From Proteromonas lacertae (taxonomy: Eukaryota; Sar; Bigyra; Opalinata; Proteromonadidae): a stretch of DNA of 64,000 nt. The notes under the pieces are model-generated. The model was not told the origin of the DNA. It worked only from the letters and a program-made list of their open reading frames with translations, and did no database searches. The stretch is taken from assembly GCA_002245135.1 (NCBI GenBank), contig NGBS01000007.1, positions 175,483 to 239,482 on the forward strand. Direction: 5' to 3'. Of the stretch, positions 26,165 to 40,192 are shown in pieces; position 1 is the stretch's first letter, and the number at the start of each line of letters is the position of its first letter. A program made the position numbers and the translations under genes.

Positions 26165-28768
26165 ATGGGCAACAGTTGTTTATTTTTTATAACTGTTTTA
26201 TTATGCTTATGTTGTGCTCAGCCAGATGTTAAAGTAGATTGGAAGAGTTTTATCGGTAAATCTGATCCAATTTGGTTATTTGAAGCTGCAGATAAGTCAA
26301 CTTGGTATAAAAAGTGGTATGATGCTCCATTTGTGGGTAATGGTAATCTTGGAATCTTGACTTATTTGAATAATTCTAATACTCCTGTAATGAGAATAGA
26401 TATTGGTCGAGCTGATGTGTGGGATCATCGAATGAAAGGTACTCCTTTAGCAACAGGTAATCCGTATAAATAGCGTTTAATTGTATTTTATTTTCTAAAT
26501 AGTGAAGTTGATCGTTTTCGTTTAGCTGTAGGTTATTTCTATATACGTACAAATGGTGATCTTATATCAGGTAATGCTAGAATCAATCTATATGATGCTC
26601 AAATTGAAGGTTATTTAAAAACAACAAAAGGTGAAATATGGTATAAAATATTTACTGATTCTTTACATCATGTATTTGTAATTGATATGCAAAGTAGTGG
26701 TGAAGAAAAAGAAGTAATAATTGAATATCATCCTCGAAAAGATCATTTACCAAGAGGAGTTAGTGATTATAAATTTAATCCAGATGCAGTATGTAAAGAT
26801 GAAATAAGAAATGGTAGATATTTCTATTATTGTGAAAAAGTGATGTTAGCTGGAGGAGATTTTGCGATGGTAGTGACGAATATAACACATAATGAACATC
26901 ACATTACTCATTATGTAACAATTGATAATCAAGTAACCTGGAATGTAATAAGAGAAATGAATGCAATAGATGGAGGAATAAAGATTTTAGAAGATTATTT
27001 GAGCAATGATGTAGATAAAGAATATGAAGCTCATAAACAGTGGTGGCATGATTATTACAAGAAATCCTTTATCTCAATTCCACATAAACAAACCGAAAGT
27101 TTTTGGTGGATTCAAATGTATAAAGTTGGATCAGCCACAAGATGTCAAAGTGAAGATAATTGTTGGGCTTATGATTTGATTGGTCCTTGGTATACTGAAG
27201 TATATTGGAGTGACTATCACATGGATTTAAATGTAGAAATGGCAGCATGGCCTTTATGGGAAGCTAATCATGCTGATCAATTTATTTCCTTTTTAAGATT
27301 TATGGATAAAAATAAAGATGCAATTACTGAAAGTGTAGAACCAAAATTTAGGAATGATTCTGGTGCTTTAGGTACTGAATTAGGTTGGGATTGGAAATTA
27401 GATAGTAAATCATGGGGAACAGCAGGTGAAATAGTCAAACCACAGGCTTGGGTAATAACAGGTAACTTGAATTGGGTTTGTCAAACATTATGGTTACATT
27501 ATCAATATACTCATAATGAAACATTATTAAAAGATGTTTTATATCCTACATTAAGAAGAGCGACTAATTTCTATTATCATTATTTAGCAAAAGATGAAGA
27601 AGGCAAATATCATTTTCCATCTACATATAGTCCTGAATATACAAGTTGTGAAGATACGAATTGGGATTTATCAATAATCAAATGGAGTTGTACTTATATG
27701 TTGAAAATAATAGAAATATTAAAAGTTAAAGATGGTGAAATGATAGGAAGATGTAATGATATATTGAAGAATTTAACTCCATATCCTGAAGATGAAAAAG
27801 AAGGATATTTAATTGGAAAGAACACTAGATTATCAAGTGGACATAGACATTGGAGTCATATATTTATGGTATATCCATTCAAACTACAAACATATACAGC
27901 TAATCCAGAATTAGCAGAAGTAATGACTAAAACAATTGATCATTGGGCTAGTTTTGGAGTAACTGATATTGGATTTAGTATAGTAATGGCTTCTGTATTT
28001 TATCAATTAATACCTGGTCGAGATGAATTAGCTTGGAGTACTTTACAAGAAGCATGGAAATGTCATCGAGTTGGTTTAGCTACATTCTACTGGGAAGCAA
28101 GTGAATCTCCAGTGAATGAATCTCCATTTGGAATGGCTTTTGCTTTACAATATATGCTATTAAGATCCGATGAAGGATATGTTCATATATTCCCAACAAG
28201 ACCAAAAGCAATTGAAAATTCAACGTTCTATCAATTACAAGCTGAAGGTGGATTTAGTGTCTCTGGTCATTTACAATTAGGTGAAACTGCTTGGATTAGT
28301 ATAAGGTCGTTATTTGGTTCAAAATTGCAGATTAGAGTAGATGATTTAAGTAGTGGATTTGATTATGAACCATCTTCAATCAAAGTAACTCATATTAAAA
28401 ATGGATATTATGATATTGAATTATCTAAAGATGAAACAATCTCAATATATCCTAAAGGAACAACTCCAAAGTTTGAAATCGATGAAATAGAAGGAGATGA
28501 AAAGACATATCATTCATGGGGAACAAAGAATAAACCTTATCCAATTCCTGAACCACCATCTCCTCCAATTGATAAAAACAGTGATTATAAAACTGATCAA
28601 CCAGAAGATCCAACAGATGAACCGAAGAAAACAAATACTGATTTACCAATTATTATAGGAAGTGGAATAGTAATTGCTATGTTAGTAGTGTTGTTTGGAA
28701 TTCTTTCTTATAAATATTATAAGAATTATAAAAATGATAATGATAAAACTGAATATGAACAAATATAA
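26165..28768 (+). CDS. Membrane-anchored GH95-like glycoside hydrolase
   Basis: Two exons, 26165-26463 and 26503-28768 (39-nt intron); 854 aa. A signal peptide (MGNSCLFFITVLLCLCCAQP) is followed by the N-terminal beta-sandwich signature WYDAPFVGNGNLGILTYL and then an (alpha/alpha)6 barrel. Residues matching GH95 alpha-fucosidases/galactosidases: the substrate-binding strand around DLNVEMAAWP (341-350, usual form NxNxQMNYWP), the general acid Glu in TYSPE (Glu478), and SGHRHWSH (545-552). The first Asn of the usual N-x-N pair is Asp here. The C-terminus has a Pro/Asp/Lys-rich stalk, one membrane helix (IIIGSGIVIAMLVVLFGILS) and a short basic tail, so the enzyme probably faces the outside or a vacuole lumen. 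Substrate not determined. Confidence 0.85.
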
Positions 28769-28915
28769 GGAATATTTCTCCATCGATTGTTATTATTATT
28801 TTTGTTTATTCTGAGTTTTATGAAATAGAAAAAAAAATTAAAAAGAATTATTAAATTATTATTATTAGATTAATTTCTTATTTAAATTAAATTCTTATAA
28901 ATGATTTCTTTCTAT

Positions 28916-31900
28916 CTAATTCTTTTTAGATATATAAGAAGTTAACACACTTCTAATAACTGCATAAAACATAATAGCAAATGGTTGCTGAATTAAAACA
29001 TCCAAACAATAAGACACAACAACTGTATATAACCATGTAATAATCTGTCTAAAACTAAATTTAATTCCATAAATAATACTGAGTAATAACATTAGCATTA
29101 CATATAACACTAATGCAACATCAATTAAGATCGAAATCTTTGATCTTGTATCAAATGTCTTCTTGTAAAACTGAGATTCTTTACATCTTCTCTTCTTCTT
29201 CTTTGAAATTACATATTTCAAATACACATGAATATCACTGATTGCTTTTGTTTGAGCTGTATTAAATACATCCACATTAATAACTCCAACACCTACAGCT
29301 GCAATGGAACTAAATTTGTAACACAATATTCTTATAATAAAGTATAATTTCATCAAAATCATTATTACTGAAATAAATAAAAACATCATCCACAATGGTG
29401 CATATTTTATAAATATATTGTGTATTTCTTGTTTACATGGAACTGCATATGCACTACATGTTTTTGTAGTAAATTCAAATACATCTGAATATCCACAACA
29501 ATGTAAACTATGTTCGATATATGAAATAATGTCATTGAATATGTCACTTTTATAAAACAATTTCCATATCCATTTCATCATATTTATATCACTTTTCACA
29601 ATCAATTCTTCAAAATAAGTAAATAATAAGAATCCATAAAACGCCAATTCAACAACATTACACATTAGGTCATAAATATAATACATGAAGTTTATCCAAG
29701 TAGTACAGTAAAATGTAAATGTAGATTCTAATAACAAAACTAATCCTGTAATATAAATAAATAAAAATGGTGGACCTAAAGGGAATATTATCATAAATAC
29801 AACGAAAAACACATAATTGAATATCAAAAACAAGATAGTTGTTGAATATAAGTACACTTTCAAGTTAAAGAATGGATTCTTATCATTACTCAACACGACA
29901 TTACTTCTATTATTCATACCATCATTACCAATTGTAATAAACAATGGATTTGTGCTTGTATCAACTGTATCATTGACACTATTATTCAACTCATTTTCTA
30001 TTTCATTATAATTATTGAACTTGTAAATATTCCACACTCTTTTAATAGTTAACCATAAAGTGGATGTTGGTGTATTAATGGGTTTAACTGATGATGTAGT
30101 ATAATTTCTATACTTGTTATATATATATGGAAGTATTATATTCAATGGAAATACAATAATTGCACATAATAATGTGACAGTTGTAACATTTTCCATACGA
30201 TTAAAATCTCCATAGAATAAAGCTGCAAAACAAAATATTGAATATACTTCAGCTATTATACATAATACATGTTGAAATCTATTGATTGTAACTAAATGTC
30301 TTACTCCTTTACATATTGGAGAAAGTATGGAGTGATGGATTTTCATTTTCTTTATTATTCTTATACACATATTCTCTTGATTATTATTTGATTTAATTTC
30401 ATCATTTGTATACATATCTAATCTTCCATTTTCTTTGATTCTATTTGTGGATATAAGTTCAATATCATCTATTTCTTCATTATCTTTCTTATGAGCACAA
30501 TATAAGAATGATAAGAATATAATTAGTGTTATTACATAGGGAAGTAACATGAGGAAGTTATATTTATCATAAAAAGCTTCTAAGCCAGAAAATTGAACTG
30601 GTAATTGTGAATTAACACTTCCTTTACCTTTACCTTTACTAAATACAAAATCTGCTTGACTATAGGATATACAAATAGCATATTCAGTGTTATCCTTATC
30701 TTCATCAACAATACCAACTAATGAAGTTTTTTGAGAAGATAATTCATTATACTCATTGAAATATGAACAAGAGATTGACTCTTTATCACTATTTCTACTT
30801 AATCTTTGTTTGTAAGATATCTTATTATCATTATTATTCTTTGATGTTACTGACATATGACGATTATTATTCATATTATCATTCAATACTATTGTCAATA
30901 CACTGGAGTACAAATCCTTTTGATTGTAAAAGTATAAATCATTCCAATAGATTACTAATACTTCAGTCTCTTTTGTGAGATCTAATCCACCATCAATATC
31001 AATCGTATTTTCACTTAATCCAATTGAATTATGAAGATCACCATTGTAACTAACATCTGCTTTTGATAAAGATATACTAATTGCATTTGTACTTATTGTT
31101 ACTTCTTTACTATGCTGTTGATTATAATGTAAATGTGATATGTCAATGAAATATTGTTTTAATTGTCTACCAATCTTATATTGCTGTTGTTGATTTGTAT
31201 TGTTCTTTTTTACATTAACATTATACCATTCATTATCAATTACATTGGATGCAATGTCTGTAAGTGATTCAAACATATTGAAAGGTATATTGTCATATTT
31301 CTTATTCTTCATATCCACCAATTGTTTCTTTATAACATCAAATAAATCATTAACACTCTCTTCATCTATATCTTGAATATAATCATTACTTAACAAATTG
31401 TAGATGATTTGTTGCTGTTGATAATATGAATTAACAGATTCATGAACTTTATCAATTATATCTTTTATAATTTCATTCACAATGTATTTATTTCTTATTA
31501 TTATATCATTATATTCACTAGTAGAATATTGGCATTGTCTACCATTATATCCATCATTACATTTACACCAACTATGACAATTTGGCTCAAATTCACCACA
31601 GTTATCTCTATTTCTATAACAAGTACCTCTATTACTACAAATATTACCAACTATTTGTCCTTTTTCATCAATCAATTGACCTGGACAGAGTTTTATTGGC
31701 TCTTTACATAATATATAACATTTCTGTATATCAATTACTTTTTGATTCTCACATTGATCTTTTGAACCAATACATCTTCTACTTCTAAATTGATATCCAT
31801 AACTTCTTTTACCATTATAAATACTACAATATGAATCACATTCACTCCATCCACTCCATTCAGTAAATGTGGCATTAATATTATTATTATCACATGGATC

Positions 31901-34900
31901 TAATAATTTAGTTTCAGTTTCTACAACTGTTTCACATTTTTTACCTCCATATTGTGGTTTTGGATTATCACATTTTCTCCATTTATATCTCATTACTAAA
32001 CCACAATTATTACTCCAACTTGAGTATGTATAATTACTACTTAATCCTCCATCTATTGAAATATGTTTCTCACATAATACTCCTGTATAATCTTCCTCGC
32101 ATATACATGTACCATTTCTTAAAACACCATTTTTGGAACAATTAATTGTTGAATTTACTGGAGATGATATTTGCATTGATAGACTCAAAGCAACATTCAT
32201 TAATTCATCATAGTTTTGATTATTCTTCAGTTCTGTTACTTTGTTCTTTATATTATCAAAATCATAGTTTGGATTGACTTTTACTTTAAAAACATCACCT
32301 TTCACATCATAATATGAATATGCAACTTGATTATATCTATCTTTCACAAATGCAATAATAGTAACGTTATAATCATATTGTTTCAATCCAGTTGCTAATG
32401 ATCCATAATAGTAATTCTTATTACTATATTCTGATTGTAAATATATTACATCATTATTATTCTCTTCTTCTCCTTTTTCTCTACTTTCTACTCCTTTTAA
32501 TATAACAGCAAATCTATAACTAAATGGTTCAGATCCTTTCCATCCTGCTGTTGATAAGTATATATTTTCACCAAATGTAGTTTCAGTAGTTGGACTTTGT
32601 ATATAACCGTATGTTGGTATTGGAGATATTATATAAAATGGATAATATTGAGATGTGTACAACAACTTATCTTCACTAAAAAATATTGTTAATTGTATTA
32701 AATGTAAAGGTATTCTTAGATTCATTTCTTTACAGTTGAAATAAGCTAAATATGTATCATTACTACCGATTAAAGTGTGTATTTTATCATCATTTAAATA
32801 CTTCCATTCAAATGAAATGCTCTGTCTATTCAGAATATTTAACTGCGATTCTAATTTTATTATTTCATTTTGTCCATATGCTGATGGATTTATATAATTT
32901 GTACCAACTGAAGAGTGGTAAACGCTATCAATTACATTGATTACAACATCATCGTAATGTATTATACTAATGGCAATCATCATCTTTGCTGTTCTAAATG
33001 TTGTTAAACCTGTTACTTCTATTGTAAATATATATTCACATTCTAACAATCTACTACTATCAATCAATAAAATATCTTTTGTATTTTCTAAAAATAATGG
33101 TATAGTATTAAACCAATCTCTTTCTCTACATTCTTCAAATGTACTTGTAACACAAGACCATTTGTAGATAAAATTATTATTATCATAATTACCTTCATCA
33201 ATAACAGTTATATTGATTTTTATTGATCTTCTTACACCTTGTATTAGTGACTGTTTTATATTACTTTTTATTTTTAATGATGAAGTACGAATGTGAAAAT
33301 TCATATATAAATTAACTGATGTTGTATTCGAGGCTATAATTGTATCATTTTCCAATACTATTGTTTCTAATGTAACAATATATTTTCCAGCTTTTAAACC
33401 ATTTGGTCTAATGTATAACTTTGTTGGATCATTTGTTAAGAATGATGTAATTTCCAATCTATTTAGAGACACTGTCTCTAAACTCCAATTATATTTCACA
33501 TTTATAAAGCTGTCATTATTACATGTTTTATATATCAGCTTACCTTTGATATATCTTTCTTCATTTTCTCTAATGTAAATATTATTACTATTATCATCAC
33601 TTTCTATAACTGGCAAAATTACACAATCTACAACAGTCAAATAAACACCATTTGTTGCTATATAAGAACTTTCACGTAGAACAGTAGTAACTGAAACCCT
33701 AAATTCATATGAATAATTGGTAGTTAAAAAAAGTGAAGGTATTTTCATCAAACTATCTGTCTGTTGAGCTACATATAAAGCTAAATCATTATTTGTACTA
33801 ACACTATTATTATCATCATCATATTCAATTACACTCCATTTATAATCAAGCAATTTATTATTGGCTTTATCATTCATTAAACTAGCACTTGCATCTAATA
33901 TAACATCTTGACATTTTGTGATTTGACTGGATGGTGGATATACATTAATCATTGCTGCGATAGTTGGTACAGGACCATGCGGCATAACTGTAACACAACC
34001 AGACATGTATAATATACTATCTTTAGTTGGTTTTATTACATTATCAATCAATGTCAAACCTTTATCACCTACACATTGTGGATTTGTACTTGGTTGGATT
34101 AATTCTGAATCTAATGACAACTCAACAACAATATGTCTATTCATTCTATCTAAATAGCAATGGGAACTTTTTAATTTATCTTTTTCTTTGAATATCTCTG
34201 AACATTTTCTTCCATTTATATCTAATCCATATCCTATTTCACAATTTGCAGCAGAATCATCGTATGGTATGTAGATTATTGAATAGTCTTCATTATAATA
34301 TCCTTGAATGAGTTTTGGTGGAATTTTCCTAAGTTGCATTTCCACACTTCCTTCAGTATAATAAAAACCAGTCTTACTTCCAAATATTTTATTACGGTTT
34401 AACTGTCAGTTGATGAAATTGATTATTTGCTGTATAATTGAATTTATCATAGTATAGAATAATTTCTCTACCATTTAACCATCTACATGAATCAGCTTCT
34501 ACAGAACTTGACACTGTGACAAGATCAGCACAATCAAATCTTTCATATAGAGTTATATTTTCATTCTTTAAATAACATTCTCTATCAAATGTAATGGTTA
34601 TTGAATTTTCATTATCATTCTCTATTGCTGAAACTAATATTGGTGCTGATGTTTTATCATTATTAAGTGTTTGTATTGTGAATGTTAGTGTATCAAATAC
34701 ATCATATGCAGGATCATCAGTTGTGATATAATGGTAAATTGTACAATTTCCTTCACTTCTATTGGCTAATGGAGTTACTTCGATATTTAAGGAGTTTTGA
34801 TCAGCCAGCTAGTGTACCTTCTTCTGGATATATTCTATATGACTCAGGACACGTATTATTTATTGAGATGTAGATATTAGATGAAGGATATGTAGTAGTA

Positions 34901-35361
34901 ACTAATGAATATATCTGTTTTATAGACTCTTTAAGGAAAAATGTCAGTTCTGTTTGGTAAAAATACAAATCTGGTTTTTTAGTAGGGATAAAATAGAATG
35001 TATAAGAAAGATGTTGATCTATTGTACCATCTCTTGATTTGAAGTATAAATCTACAGGTACATTTAACATTTCATTTTTTAGCTTGTACTAATAATTTAA
35101 ATTCTACATAATAAGCTTGATCATTTGTAATTACTAAAGAAGAAGGGTCAGCAACAACTCTATTATCTCCAGTTATGACTAAATCTACAGTTGTATTAAC
35201 ATCATCTCTTAACTCTATAACTAAATTCTGTATTTTGTCATCTAGTGTCAACTCTGTTCCTAAACTTACAAACATGTCTTGACATATACACAGAGATACT
35301 ACAATATATTATTTCGATTATATATACTTAGCTCTATTAGAAAAATTAAAAAACGAATCAT
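28916..35361 (-). CDS. Polycystin-1-like receptor: REJ, TSP1, EGF and multi-pass membrane domain
   Basis: Exon 1 (35361-35328) encodes a signal peptide (MIRFLIFLIELISLCICQ after a 29-nt intron). Exon 2 runs 35298-34396 and exon 3 34346-28916 (49-nt intron). The ectodomain has REJ/PKD-like beta domains (for example VILDASASLMNDK and DYKWSVIEYD), an EGF (CSKNGVLRNGTCICEEDY), two TSP1 repeats (TYSSWSNNCG; FTEWSGWSECDSYC), another EGF, and a Cys pair before the first membrane helix that may be a degenerate GPS. About nine hydrophobic segments follow. The last, SYCLDVLIQQPFAIMFYAV, matches the conserved S-x-x-x-D-x-x-x-x-QP signature of polycystin-1 membrane cores. No PLAT domain is visible. Exon 2 has two frame problems: a six-A run at about 35063, and a GCTGGCTG duplication at about 34798 (or a 40-nt intron there). 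It likely senses ligands or flow at the cell or flagellar surface; that is family inference. Confidence 0.83.
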
Positions 35362-35807
35362 CTCAAAATCAAAAAAACAACCGTTATATCAGTTGGGGGA
35401 TTTTTTCATTCCACTCTTCATTCAACTTCACTTTAAGGAAAATATCATTTCAGTTAGTAATCCTATATTTAATATATATTAATTTAGTTATAATTATATT
35501 GAGGTTAATAAAAGGATATATACCACAAAGTAAAATTATTCATGTTTATATTTACACAAAAAAGAAATTGATTTACATTAATTAAATAGTAATAATTCTA
35601 AAACGATAATTAATAAATCCATATATTATGATCAAAAGCTACTTTGGAAAATGGGTAATAAAAGAGTATTATTATAGAAGCTAACTCATTGTTTTACATA
35701 AAAGAAAAAGTAATATCGAATATTGATGAGATAATAGGTAATTTTGGTATTTATGCTTTGAATGTTATTAAATAACTCATAAACATAAAAAAATACAAAA
35801 ATTATTA
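35362..35807. other. Intergenic spacer, 446 bases
   Basis: AT-rich gap between the promoter side of the polycystin-like gene and the 3' end of the CHD-like gene. I see no RNA gene. A short open stretch (about 35625-35775) is noted among the rejected items. Confidence 0.6.
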
Positions 35808-36954
35808 CTATTTCTCTTCATAGATTGAAGCATCAAACAAATAAGTACCAAATACTCTTTTGTTTTTCTCATTATAGCTTTTACATAGCGATCTATACTC
35901 CAAATCAAGTTTACTTATCCTTTCATTACTATACTGCATCTCTAAAATAAATAATATAATATAATCTATACGTCTATAAATAGCTGAATAATTACTGTCT
36001 TTATAGTCAATTTTATCATTCTTAGAAAACCTCATCATCATATTGACCAATGCATTAGTCGACAATTTATAATTATAAAAAAATCTATCTATCTTATAAC
36101 TGTCATCATATTCGATATTATTACTATATAAACATGCAGTTTATTATATCATTAACTCTATTTTGTAAATTCATTACTATTAAATTCTTAAGGTTAGAGT
36201 TGTAATTATCAATCATTTCTGTCTCTCTATGAATTCTTTGCAGTATTTCTTCCCTTTTGTCTATATTATAAAATGCATTCATTTCTTTTGTGAATGAATT
36301 TTGATTGTTTGAATCTTTAGTTGAAACATAATAAAGAGATTCAATGAATGGAATGATTAGATTTTTATCTGTTTGAAAGATTGTTGGCGTTATTTCAAAT
36401 GATGTTGTAAATCATATAACTTACTAACTTTGCATCATTCTTTTCATCCCAAAACTCATAATGTTTCAATAACTTTAAATATTCAACATTCTTATAAAAT
36501 TTACCAAACTATATAATAAAAATAAAAATGAAGTATAATATTATACATAATATATTTTCAATAATGAATTAAGTGTTTTATTATCTATTGCTTTAGATAA
36601 ATCATTATCAACTTCTTCACTTAAAATATGTTTCATAAATGTAATTATAAATGAATTTAAAGTGTCTATATTTATTTTACTCAAAACTTTAGATTTCAAT
36701 AAAGTTGTTCCAATATTCCATGATGAATAATCACCTTCTGGAAATCCATGAATATTGAAATATTTAATTATTAATCTCAATTCCTTTCTTCCAACCATTA
36801 GTAATTCATTATCAACAACTTCTTCATCCACTTCTTCTTCAATGTAATCTAGTTTTTTCTTATGACTTTTCTTTTTATTTGAATCTTTTGAAGACTTTGT
36901 TTTATGTTCATCACCTGATACAATCATCTTGATTTTACCAATTGAATCATTTTC

Positions 36955-36986
<32 letters not shown>

Positions 36987-39900
36987 TATAATAATATAAT
37001 ATATACTTAGCTGTGTGTATGGTTTAAATATTGTATTCCACAAGTTACTGTTAATCTCTGTACTGTTTGTTATTTGTGTTCTTGGCCATATTGAAGTAGG
37101 CTAATGATTGAATGAATATTTGATTTAAAGTGAGTAATAGAAATGAAAATGATGAATTATATTTATCATTATGGACTTTCTTATAGTATTCTTCTTCTAT
37201 TGTCATTTTGGTAATAAATCTGTAAATTTTTATATCATTATTTTGAAATGATTTACTATTTAATGGTTTATATATAACATGATCATTTAAAGACAATCCA
37301 TTATCAAAGATAATTATTACATTATAATCATTCAATCTACAATCCATTAAATTGAGATTAGAATCAACCAACAGTATAGAATCTGATCTTTTACATTCTT
37401 CTAATAATTTCATTCTTTCATAACCATTCAAACTTTCATATAATATTCTAATTGGTTTATTATAAACACTACAAAAGTGTGATAATACTTCCAGTGTAAA
37501 TTGATTCTAATAATATAATAGTAATATAATATCTATACTCGAGATAGAATTGCAATTCTTTTATTCATATTGATATTTTCATCTAATATTCTCTTTAATT
37601 CCACTAATTTGTTAGTATAATAACACATATCTTTCTCAAACATTAATGGAGTGACTATCAATAGAGGATGACTCATTATCTTCACTGTATCTTCTAAAAG
37701 CGAAGTTAAATCTTTCTATAAACAAAATATTATATATATAATATACTCTTTTATTATTCAATAATTTCATATAATTTGTTTGTAGAAAGAACTCTATTGT
37801 TTTTAACTGAAATTCAGTTGGTTGTACATACACTACTTCAGTATTATAATTATCAAAAAAACAACTAGAGAAATATCTTTTAATTGAATAATTGGATGAT
37901 GTAATAAGATAATCATAACTCATATTACCACAACCTGTAGATTCCCAAAAATTTAAAAAACTTAAAAACTATTTTGATAATATAATATATATATATATAT
38001 ACTTTAGATAATATTGAAACAGTAATTTCTGTTTTATTATGATAGAATATTACATGTCTATTTTCACTAATATATTTCTTTATTTTAAGACAAATCACAT
38101 CATATTTACTTTTCTCACAACTATCCATTGCATATAAACTATTCATATCGATAATAATATCAGGAAATGTGTAATGACTTACATTGGAATCATATAAAAA
38201 CGATTCTACGGTATATATAATAATATCCTGTTGTTGAAATTGTTTGTATTCGTTTTCATAGAATGCTTTAGAATCAAATATTGTCTTACATATTGATACA
38301 TTACAGCCAAAGGACCAATACTTTATATCTCTTTTCCATTTATTTACTGCTTCATCTGAAGCAATCTAATAATATATATATATATATATATATATATGAT
38401 ACTATAAGGATTGGAATATGATTATTTTTTATCAATATATTGATATACGATATTAACATTACTCTTACACCTAATCCATATTCATAACACACAATTCCTT
38501 AAAATATAATTAAAGAAACAAATAAAACGAATATAAAGAAAAAAAAGATATATTGATATTATTCTCATACATCCATATCAACTTCATTACATCATATTTC
38601 TGATATTCAGTCAACTCTTGACACAAATGAATTGGCTTTTCTATATCCACATTAATACTTCTCCTTCTATTCTTATTATTCTTCTGCACATTATTATATT
38701 GTTCAATTTCTGATATAAATGGTAATATATCAATGAAATATTCTTCACTTAAATCATCATAACCTAATCCTTCCCATTTTACAATATATTGTTCATATAA
38801 TGGACATCCTTCAATATCATAATCATCACTGTCATTTGTTTCACTTACATTTTGTTTTTGCTTTATAATTTTCTCGATTTTGCAGTAATTTTTATATGAT
38901 TCAATACTGGGAACTAGACCGAAGTTTACATATGTAAACTAAATAATAAATAATATAAAAATATAAAAATATATATATATAAATACATAAAACAGTTTAA
39001 ACATTTGTAAAGCTTCTGTAGATATTTTGAAGTATGATTCTTTTACCCACGTACATTTTGAATAGCTTTTAGACTTCCATTTTATAAGATATTGATTATG
39101 TCTATCACTTTCAGGTATTGGAATATCTGGAACTTCATTCTTCCATTCTTTAATACGATCTTTTAGACAGAAATAACAGTAACACAATTTACGACATTTT
39201 AAACATTTCCATTTTGATTGATTCTTATTATTATTATGTTTATAAGCTGATATATAATCTCTTGATAATGGGAAAATATCACTTAGACAATTCTGACAAT
39301 AATATATATTACAACCCTATTTAACAATATAATTCAAATATATATATATATATATACACTACATTTTAAACATTTTGTATTAATTCTACGGCAATAATGA
39401 CATATTGTATTGTTATATTCCCAAGGCAGTAATTCATCTGGATTATCATACCCATTATTAACACAATTATCACAATACCAGTCATCTTCTGGAACTTCTT
39501 TTAAACCTTCACAACTTAAATGCACACTTCGGACTACATCCTTCACACATTATTATTGGCTCTGTCAGAGCATCTGTTTTGCAGATAACACATTTCATTG
39601 CTGAAGCCAATGATTTCTAATATATTATATTATAGTATATTATATGACAAAAAAATACATCAACTAGCTCCTTCTTTTTTATTTGGTAGTAATGCTGAAT
39701 TTGATATTCATCATACATAGGTCTCCAGCTAACTATTTTTTCAATTTCTAATTCACTATAACACTCAGGACACCAGTCACTTTCAAATATACCTGGCATT
39801 ATCGGAACACACTCCAAATGATAATAACAGTAACAATAGTCACAAAGAATTACACCACCGCTTTTATGACACGCATAACATGAATCTGCATGACATAAAT

Positions 39901-40146
39901 CACAATAAAATGTCTTATCTCCTAAAATAATAAAATGAAACACTATACCTTCAAACTCTACACAATTTTTGTGATATCTTCTTGAGCATATTGCACATTT
40001 CAAATCAGTATATGGTTTATTACATTTCTAGCACGATATAACTCTAACTATACACAACAAACATCTCGTAATATTTCATTTTCACTTTCTCTACAAATAT
40101 AGAACAATAACAAAAAATACACTTCTTCTTCACTACTTTCACTCAT
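35808..40146 (-). CDS. CHD/Mi-2-like chromatin protein with degenerate ATPase motifs
   Basis: Many short exons. From the N-terminus: Cys/His-rich PHD fingers (KCNKPYTDLKCAIC...; CYACHKSGGVILCDYC...CPEC; MCEGC...LSCEGLKEVPEDDWYCDNC), a Cys-rich CLKCRKLCYCYFC segment, two chromodomains (QYLIKWKSKSYSKCTWV; QYIVKWEGLGYDDLS), then a SNF2-like region from ELTEYQKYDVMKLIW. This is the PHD-PHD-chromo-chromo-SNF2 order of CHD3/4 remodelers. The ATPase core is eroded. The Walker A segment reads YEYGLGVRVM instead of DEMGLGKTVQ. The Walker B line is IIIDMNS instead of IVDEAH. The motif VI region (VIIIFDNGLSLNDHVIYKPL) lacks the arginine-rich QARARAHRIGQ. VYRLVTK-like IYRFITKMTIEEEYY is retained. A C-terminal helical region (RKELRLIIKYFNIHGFPEGD) resembles the CHD C-terminal domain. 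The frame shifts by one base within PHD3 at about 39525. Start ATG at 40146. Confidence 0.78.
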
Positions 40147-40192
40147 TTTTTGAAAAACTAAGAATTGGTTCGAAAATTTCACTCCCTAAATA
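40147..40192. promoter_or_regulatory. 46-base bidirectional promoter region
   Basis: The entire gap between two divergent start codons (40146 minus, 40193 plus). It contains TTTTTGAAAAAC (40147-40158), a near-palindrome of the TTTTTGAAA word found upstream of several other genes in the window, and a second TTCGAAAATT. Confidence 0.4.

Noticed and set aside
35625-35775. Possible small gene (MIKSYFGKW start, KEKVISNIDEIIGNFGIYALNVIK end) with a 23-nt putative intron
   Set aside because: The two pieces do not join in frame with valid splice sites and no family is recognisable.
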